64,000 nucleotides of DNA. Source: Strigops habroptila. Taxonomy: Eukaryota; Chordata; Aves; Psittaciformes; Psittacidae. Numbering within the stretch: position 1 is the stretch's first letter; each line of letters opens with the position of its first letter. The DNA is taken from positions 4,329,761 to 4,393,760 of the forward strand of contig NC_044289.2 in the NCBI RefSeq assembly GCF_004027225.2. Direction: 5' to 3'. Under the pieces are notes generated by a model, which saw nothing but the letters and a program-made list of their open reading frames with translations, searched no databases and had not been told where the DNA came from. Shown here piece by piece: positions 50,801 to 59,800 of the stretch. A program made the position numbers and the translations under genes.

Positions 50801-53800
50801 GTTTGTGCTTCATGCTGGTTAGTATAAGGTCAATGTTTAAAATGTTATTTCCAATTATGAGCTAAGGAAGAAAAGGCCAGCAGCTCAGTGCGTGTGACAG
50901 AGTGGACTGTAAGACAAGTCAGCAGTATTTCCATCTTCTGAAAGATGCTTCTTGTAGCATGTTCCTTGACAAAATGAGGGAAGTAGCATGGCTGTTCTTT
51001 ACATGCGTTTCAGAGGGATATCTCCCACTGTACTTAATGTCAGTGTCACAAATGACATGCCCACGAAGGAGCATTATGTAGGCTATCCTGTCAAGGTGAC
51101 TGCCTCTTTTAATTTTGCTAGTATTGAAGTCAGGGCAGCATGCAGCTACAGTGCAGGTGGAGAGAGGAGACATGGTCTTGTCACGCAGCCTGAACTGATC
51201 ATCCTTCAGCACTGGTTCTCCTGTTCTAAGTACATCCTGCTCTAAGTACCCTTTTGCAGCAGGCTGTGAATCAGCCTCTCGTGTTAGGAGTGACTCTTCT
51301 GACACTGTGCCTGGGGAGCAGAGGGGCTGACATGATGTGCAGGAAAAGTTCATGTCCAGACGGATGCTTGGAGAGCTGGTAAACCAGACCATTACCTTCA
51401 AGGCCCTTTCAGAGCCTGAGGTCACAAAGGAAAGGTCTGCTAACAACTCAAAGACAGACCAAATCATTAAGCCTGGAGACAACCTCAAGGATCTGAGTCA
51501 TCCCAAATCTCACTGAGGACATGTCACCCTTACACGTCTTTTCTGCAGCTCAAGAGAGCAGCTCCCAGCCAGTGTACATGCTGCATCCCATGAGGGCTGA
51601 GGTCCAGGGTTGTCATGAAACTACTCCAGCCCCTGGCCAAGGAACTAGACACCACCAGCTCTGACATCCAGGAGCAGGGGATCAGCTGGGCACAGTGTCC
51701 ATGAGCAAACAGCACCTTCTGCCAGCCTCATTACTCCTGTGCAGCAAGCACAGGTCTCAACCTTCCTCACCTTTTCCCAGTTGGTGTGCATAGAGCAATC
51801 CCAGATCCTTGTAACCTACATGTATGTGTAGAGATGGCTTGTGATGAAACAACAGAAAGATCTGATGCAAAATGCTCCACGTGGTGACACTACATTGTGA
51901 ATGGGGCCATCAGAGCAAGCTTTGCTGTTGGGCAGGACCTGGAAATATTAGGTATAGGCCTGTTTTCTTATAATGTCCTCTTGAACATGAGAAGAGAATA
52001 GAGTAACCTCCAGTGCCTTATCTATAGAAGTTGCAAGATCTGGGACTTTTGGATCCATGCCTTATGGTGCTGTGCTTGTAAGGGGGCAGGGGAAGGAAAA
52101 TGCATGGCAATAAGAGCGCTGGAGGGATCTGCCCCGGTGCCACATCCCTGGCATGTTACAGAGATACCAGACTCTCTCTCTGTGTTGCATCCCTTCATTT
52201 GCACTCCTGTTGCATCCCTCCTGTCCAACTGTCCAGAGACTGTTGGACTCGGCAGGAAATACCAGAGTCCACCTCTGTGCATCCACTGAGTCTCACCTGC
52301 TGTATGCCAGGTCTCCATTCCTATTCCTCCAAGGAGCAGGCAGGGAGTAACCACCTGGTTCCTGGTGCTGTCTTTGGGGTCCACCTGATGCCTGGAGTGC
52401 TCTGGCATGGGTGCTGCTCTCCCAGGTGAATGCTCTGTCACCTGGTTGGCAGTTGGTCATTCAGAGAACATCTATCAAGAAGGGCTCGAGAAACCCTTCC
52501 TGCCACCCAGTGATGGTCATGAGGACCTCAACTGTCCAACCATTGGGTATGCTGTGGGTGCTGGGACTTGTTCTGCAGACTGCAGTGCACTGTGGCAAGG
52601 CTACCCAAACCTTCCGAAACAGCTAACTCATTTCACTGCTGAAGTCTAACCCCAGCAGTGCAAAGCACCCTGTGGACAGGTTTACCAAATGAGCAAAGGA
52701 AATGAGCCCTTCCTGAGCTCAGCTGTTGTGGATGGACTGTCTCTTGTCCTGGAACTCATTTAATATGAACAGGCACCACCTTCCACTGGGCTGGAGCTTG
52801 CAGAACAGCCAGGTGGGTTTCTCTTACCCTCCCTGGTTCCTTTGGATCATACATTTTGGTTTGAAACTGAGGAGCCTTTCCTGTGTACCTGGACAGCTGG
52901 TACCATCCTGCAGAAACATGCAGGCAGCTCAGCTTTTGACAACCAAAAAACCCCTCCGTGTTATTCAAAAGCCTAAGTGCCTGCCTGTAGTCTGGATGAT
53001 AGTTTTATTCTTGGAGTGAATATCAAGCAGATAAAGATGGGCCTTTGTTTGCAGGTGGAATGTTATCCCTCCTGGTCTGAAACAAAGGGCATCCCCTGCA
53101 CTGGCAGGCTTGGAGAGCCACCTGGCTCAGGCAGGGCTGGCTGTGACGGATGCTGAGCCATGCAAGGTGCTGAGCCTCCAGGCAGGTGCTGTGCAGTTGA
53201 GGGAACACTCTGTCAATAGGCAGGAGGACAGTACGATTATATTTTGTCCTCAACTATCGACACAGTGTCTCCTAAATGCCTCCTCTCTCTGTGTTATCTT
53301 CACAGGTCACCTTGGTATTCAGATGGTCTGCGACCGAGGAAGCATGAAGGGAGGAGGCTAAGTGCCAGTGGCGGAAGTCACACTCTGAAGGTGATCTGCT
53401 GTGACCCAAAAGCTTTCTGACATTCTTTGCCTTGATTGTGATAGAGAGGAAGAAAGTCTTCTTCTTCATGCAGTGTCTTAAAGTCCCAGCAAGTTTCTTC
53501 CCTCCAACATGTAGAGTTTCCAGCTCTGTGAGGTTTCTTACCTGCTTCCCATGTGGAAGTAGCTTCAGCCTTAGCCCTGGGGGTGGGTTTGGCTCTGGTG
53601 CTGGGATGACATGCAGTAACAAGGTGACTGGGTTCAGGCCCAGCTGCAAATCCATGCAATAGCCTCTCTCACTTAATTTTTCTCTTGGTGAGATTTGCTC
53701 TGACTGGTTCTTTGAAGTTGCTTGGAAACACAGTGGCAGAGGCTGTGTGATTTGCTTGGTTAGTTATGTCAGTGGTGGGTGTAATCAGTTCCTGTAATAA

Positions 53801-56800
53801 ATACCAAGGTGCTATCATCTCTCAAGTAACTCTTTGTTCACATGGTCATCTCTGCTGCTTATAAATCTGTTATATCCTGCCTTTAGCCATCTGTTTTGGA
53901 GGCAGGTTACTGTGATGCGAGTCTGGAAATAGTAATGAGTGCCAAGCTGTATAGGGTCTGTTCATTCTGCTTTCATGCCAGGTTGTGCTCTGAAGTGGTT
54001 TAGGTCTTACAATATAGCATCTTTCTTCAGCAGTGGACAGGCTGTGCTTCTGCTTTCCATACCCCTAACTGTAGACCAAATTCTGCCTGCCTAGCACTTG
54101 GACCCGAGAATTGTCATGTTGTATATGTGCTCCTCTGCTCTTTGCATGTGCGTAACTGTAGGATTACGTTCCCCATTTATCTGTAAGTCCACCCTCACTC
54201 TGTAACAAAGTGAAGGCAGCAATTAAAAATAAAAATGCAATCTGTATAACCACAAGACGAGATAAGACCTCAATCAGGAGAAATTAGAAGGCCCAGAATG
54301 CATACAACCAAGAAGAGAAGTGAAAGATAGCAGGGAAAAATCCATGGCTTGTAGGGAGACAGTAAGAGGAATATTTTGAATGAAATGATAAAGTCAGCAT
54401 CCAAGCAAGTTGCAGTACGAGCTGCAGAATATGTGGGAAGCCCTGTCAGCACTGGGAACCTCCTTCAGAACAGTACACCAGTGCTAGTTTGGCCATTGCA
54501 AGCAGTGAACACGTAGGGTGGCCCAGCTTCTGTTGTTGGTCCTGACTTTCTAGCAAACGTTTCATTTAATGCCAGTCTCTGCTTCCCCTGAATCATTGCT
54601 GAATTGCACCATCCTGACCGCAGTGTGTACAAGTGCTTCTGCCTTGCAAGTTTACTGCATTCTGTTCCAGTGGCATCTTGGGGCTAGTTAAAACTTTCAC
54701 AAGAGTCCCTTAGGTTGAAGGTGCTATTTTAACTTTCCTCTTCTCTGCAGAAGACTGTGACAGACTTTGGACACTTAAGTTGGATGAGACAGTTGAAGCT
54801 GACTGCTGTCCTGCAGCAGTGGCAGGGCAGGCTGTGACCTGGGATATGAGTGGTCCTCACTTGTGAAGAGAGAATGAATTTTTCATAACTCAGATCAGGC
54901 ATGATGTTAAATTCCTAGTTTATGACCACAATACTGTAATCCCTATTCTACACCTTACTATCAGATTCTGTGTGTCTTTGTGACTCATAGACACATTCAT
55001 CATCGTTTTCTTTAGATATTACCCTGTCTCACCCTTCTTTCCTTTAAAAAAAATCGGTGTCATGTCCTTGTTTTACTGCTCATGGTCAGCTCTATAAAAC
55101 TTTCTTCTTGCTCTCTTCTCAAAGTGTGGAGTTTACGGGTTGTTATTTCTGGAAATCCAGAGCTGCTGTTGATTTGAGTATCTCTGTTTGCTGTGTCTGA
55201 GAAGCAGAACTGCTCCGAATTGGCAGTCAGTCCCTTTTGCGCTCTGCCTTTCCAGCAAGCAGTTTGAATCTGTGGCACACAGTGACTTTTTGGGTTCCTC
55301 CCAGACAATCCCCTCTAACAGCATTGCATATTGCTGTACATCTCACTCTGTTTAAAGGCAATAATGCTCCTTGGAATCCTCCTTGCAATCATGGTGTGAA
55401 TTTGCTTCTGGCTGCCTCTCACGACGCAGCGATCTCTCCTGTGCTGGAACTGGTGGCTGTCTTCTGCAAACTACCAAATAGCTGTCTGATGGAGTTGCTC
55501 CACTGTCAATTAAACTGGCCACCAAAGAGGCTTTTCTGATCCATGTATGGCAACAGAAATGCATCTCTGAGTTGGTCAGTGCATGGTGTTAGCCTCTTGC
55601 AAAGGGGAGGGAATGAACAGCACTGATCTTGTGCTTCTGTAGCAACATGCTATAGTCTCATTTAGAAAGGTGATCCTTGTATCAGTCTGTTGGCAGGGGA
55701 ATCCTGTCATGTAGGACATGTATTAGAGTTTCTTCGATGTTACTTACAAACACATCCACCCAAAGCCATGTGGTTAGCAGCACAAGAGTAAAAGGATCAT
55801 GCTGCTGTTTAGTGAGAGCTGTAGTGTGCACTAAGTCATCATTGCTTATTGCTTCCTTGCTTAGGTCCCAGTCAAGACTTACTTTTCCTTAATGCAAGTA
55901 TTTCCTATCTTTAAGCATGTTAATTGCTGCTTTTCAAACTTCATTTATTCAAGAACTGTAACTGGCACCAAGTGCCGTTTTTGGCAGCCAGAGCAGATTA
56001 TCAGTTTCTCACTCCTTTAATTCACTAAAGCAGGAGCTGGACACTGCTCCCACATCCCATCTGAGCAAACCAGACCCCGTCTTTCTTTGCATAGGATCTG
56101 TCTGGGACCTCTTTCCTCCTTCCCATGCTGCTTCCGCAGCATATCCCACTGTACCAACTCAATCTACCTCCATAGAGCTTTCCAACCTTAATCAGCACTG
56201 CCAGCTAGCCTGCTGCTTGCTGGAGGAGATGCCTTGGCACAGCCCATGTCCTTCTCACCACAATAAGTTGCCTATTGCTGTATTAGCAAACAACGTCTAT
56301 GGCTGCTAGCAAGAATAATACTAGCACATCTGTAGATACATCAGCATTTAGGGATGGTGTTAAGTAAATAGAATGCTGAGGACTTGACCCCCACTCTATG
56401 CATTTCAGGGAAGGGGGTGGTTACTGTGAATTAGCTCTGGCTGTGCCCTGTGATGTCTGTTTGCAGTTGCAGTATCCTAGATGTGCTCCAGAAATGCATC
56501 TTCAAGTTTAGCTTTGTCCAAAAAGAATGCATTTCATGAACACCAGTGAGAATCAAAGCACAGCAATTGCAAATGATGGAGCATCTCTTCAAAAGCACAC
56601 TCCTGAGCCAAACTGAAACACCAGTGCAGATGCACCCATATTGCCTGGCTAACAAGGGGTCTGACCCTGCTGCTCCTGTGACAGCCAGTGTCCTCAGACC
56701 TTTGGTGGACACCATTTGGGGAAGGTTCAGAGGTCACCAGCAGGAGCAATATCACAATTTGGGAATTTTATTTAGAAGAACTTGATGGTCTGCTAAGATA

Positions 56801-59800
56801 CTGGGCACTGAACAGCTAAGAGTAGAGGGGGATGAGAACTACACAGTATTGAAACAATAGACCATGCAAATGATCAAATCCCATTTGATTACATCAGACA
56901 TAAAACTTGGTAAAATCCCTTGCTTCCAGAGGCCTTCTGCTTAGTGCCATATTAACTTGTGGCCTTCTCTGAGAAGCAACAAGAAATCTGTGACACTCTT
57001 ACTGAGATTTGGTCCAGATTTTATCACTAACTTGATGAAATCATCCTATGACAGAGTGGGTTTAAAAGCAGAGCTCTGCTACAAGTCACTTGTGTTTTTA
57101 TAACTCTTTACATTCCTGCAGCCTTGTCAGATCTCAAAGCTGAGCCTGGTAAGAATCGAAGGGCACCAAGTGAGTCAGAACATGGTCCTTTATCACAGCT
57201 GTTCATCAGTTCCCATGGTGTTCTGAAAGCAAAGATTAGTGACTAAAATGTAGTAAAGGAATTGCTTTCTTATTTCTGAATTCCCTTGTAGTTCCCCTTA
57301 GATGGTAGCATTGGTTTCACACACTGCCTTTTTTCTGATTTTGCTTTGGTTTTTGTTTTGGGGTGGTTTTTGGTTGTTTGGATTTTGTGTGTGTGTTTCG
57401 GTTGTTTGGGTTTTTTTAATGGTCTACTAAAGGTTTCTATTCAAGGGTTATTTATTACCTTTCAGTTGGGAACATGATTGGTGTGGCTGCTCCTTCCTTT
57501 TAGCTCCAGCCTCCTCGGGAAGACCTACAGAAACATACTGGCTCTTCTTCAGTTCTTATTGCTCATCCGTTTTGGGACATATTTCACATCTGGATGCATC
57601 TTGTTCTGCTCCCCATTTCTAGGGAATGAGCTCTGCATAAGGAGCGTGTAAATTCCTCGCAATGCTCTTCATCCAGCCTGTTGCCTTTTAAAATCTACAA
57701 GGGGAGCACAGAAAATCCAAATGTTTCCACTTTGCTAAACATTTTTCTTTTCATTTCTAGGTCCTCCTGTTGAGCCCCTGGAGCCAACTAGGCCTTTACC
57801 AACTCTTCCTGTTCGCAGAATTCACTCCACTTCGGAAAGGAAACACGAGAGACAGCCAAGACCTCCTAGTCCTCCTCTGGGTGATAGGCCATCTCCTCCT
57901 GGCTCGAAACCAAACATCTGTGATGGCAACTTTAACACTGTGGCTCTCTTTAGAGGAGAAATGTTTGTTTTCAAGGTACTAAGAATTCCTGTTTACCCAT
58001 GAGTCTGTCTTTAGATTTATTGCTGGAAAAGATTAATAGAAGTATAAGGTAGTAAGATTTGAAATGTCTGTGAAAATAGCTCTGTTCCTCTGAGGCTGCT
58101 GAAAGAGCAATATTAAAAGGACATGTAAACGGATAGGCTCCGTAACATTTGGAAACAGTGCCTGATGGGATTTCCACAATGCCCAGGCAGCCTGTGTGCC
58201 AAAATGTGAACTGGATGCACTGGCAGAGAATTCGGACACGATCAAGCTCAGAGAGAAGCCACCTGTAAAGCCAGAAAGCAATACCAGTATCCAACCAGAG
58301 ATTGGTTGGATAAGCCTCATTGCCTCCAGAGATGGCATGTGTGAACCCAGGGCTTCAGGGAGCGCTCAGCTTACCTGGGGAGTTTGAGTCAACCTTGCTT
58401 GTAAACTACAGCCAGGGAGGAAGGAGAGGCTTTGTTCAATAACCCACGTTAGAGTGCCTTGAACATGGAAATACCTGTGGCTTTCACTCTGCCCAGTGGT
58501 GTGAATGGGCATGTTGAAGGTCATTAAATGGGCAGACCACATCAGTTGGAGAAAAAGCCTGAACTGGAAATAGTTGAAGGCTGGGACAGTACCTGGGAGA
58601 AGCCTCACAGGCCCTGTCCTGCTCTTACTCATCCCTGAGCATCCATTATGGCTTTAACTGATGATCTCAAAGGGTTATTTAATAACTCCTTTGTGCCTTT
58701 GGACATCGTGTGCTTCACACAGTCCCGGGTAATGTTATGGCTGTGTGGCTCTCCTGGGGTCTGATAGCTGAGCACCAGTTGTACCAGGACACATGTGACA
58801 CCTCAGTGACGAGACATGCAGACAGGTCACTCACAGATGTGTTCATAACACTTATAACTGTGGACTTGCTTCCCCCTGCTCCTTTTTCCTCTCCTTCTTT
58901 CCACCCTTTTTGACAGCACCAGCAATCAACTTCTCACCCTTTTGGCTGCCATCTTCCCCACAGAGCGCTTCCCTCACTGGAGACAGTGTTGGGCTGGGCT
59001 GGAGCTGTCACCTGAACCAGGACTTCTGTTTTTAATGGTTATGGGGCCTAGGCAGGGATTAGCAATGCTCGATGCTGGACGCCCAGCCTGGTTTGACTGC
59101 AAGGTAAAAACACTCAGCCTGAAGAGGCTTCTGGTTTTCTCAGGATCGCTGGTTCTGGCGGCTGCGCAACAACCGGGTGCAGGAGGGTTATCCCATGCAG
59201 ATCGAGCAGTTCTGGAAGGGCCTCCCCGCAAAGATTGATGCAGCCTATGAGCGCTCTGATGGCAAATTCGTGTTCTTCAAAGGTACAGTACATTTTGGTA
59301 CCAGCCTCCCTCATCTGCCTCACATCACACCCTTACAGCATGAAGATGGGGAAAACAGGTACGCTGCATCCTTGTCCTTTTCCACGGGGACGCTTCAAGC
59401 AGCCACTAATCCTTAAAATATGGTTTAGCATGGGCTGGCCTTGCCAGGACAATCTCTGTATAAAGCTAATATTGATTAGTGGAAGTTGGCTTCCATATGA
59501 TGACAAGAAATAGTTCCTATTTCCCAGGGAGTGATAGGCAGGAGGATAGGCAGGAGTCTTCTGCCTATTTCCTCAAATATGTTTTAGCAAGGCGTTAGGG
59601 CCTTTCCAGGTATAGGGCATTCCCAAACCACATTTCTGGACAATTGTCTCCTAAAGAGACAAAATGACCAACCTTATGCTCACATAGCTCCTTGCATTGT
59701 GACAGTGTCTGAACTCGTTCTGTAACTTGAGAGCAAGTTGTAAGCAAGGAGGAGTGGCTGGAAAGCATCAGCATGCCCTGTACAAAACCACAGTACCTTG

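Larger units (their letters stand above)
47717..57760 (+). other. MMP24: MMP24 intron 5
   Basis: A 10.0 kb intron. It has G/T-rich low-complexity stretches at 48800-48860 and 57345-57415, a doubtful old CR1 trace at 48640-48720 and a 189-codon minus-strand ORF at 50919-51488. No exon is recognised. Confidence 0.85.

Noticed and set aside
53308-53361. Acceptor-like sequence (ttatcttcacag) with a short open frame in MMP24 intron 5
   Set aside because: No donor in phase and no family resemblance; inserting it between exons 5 and 6 would break the conserved hinge.
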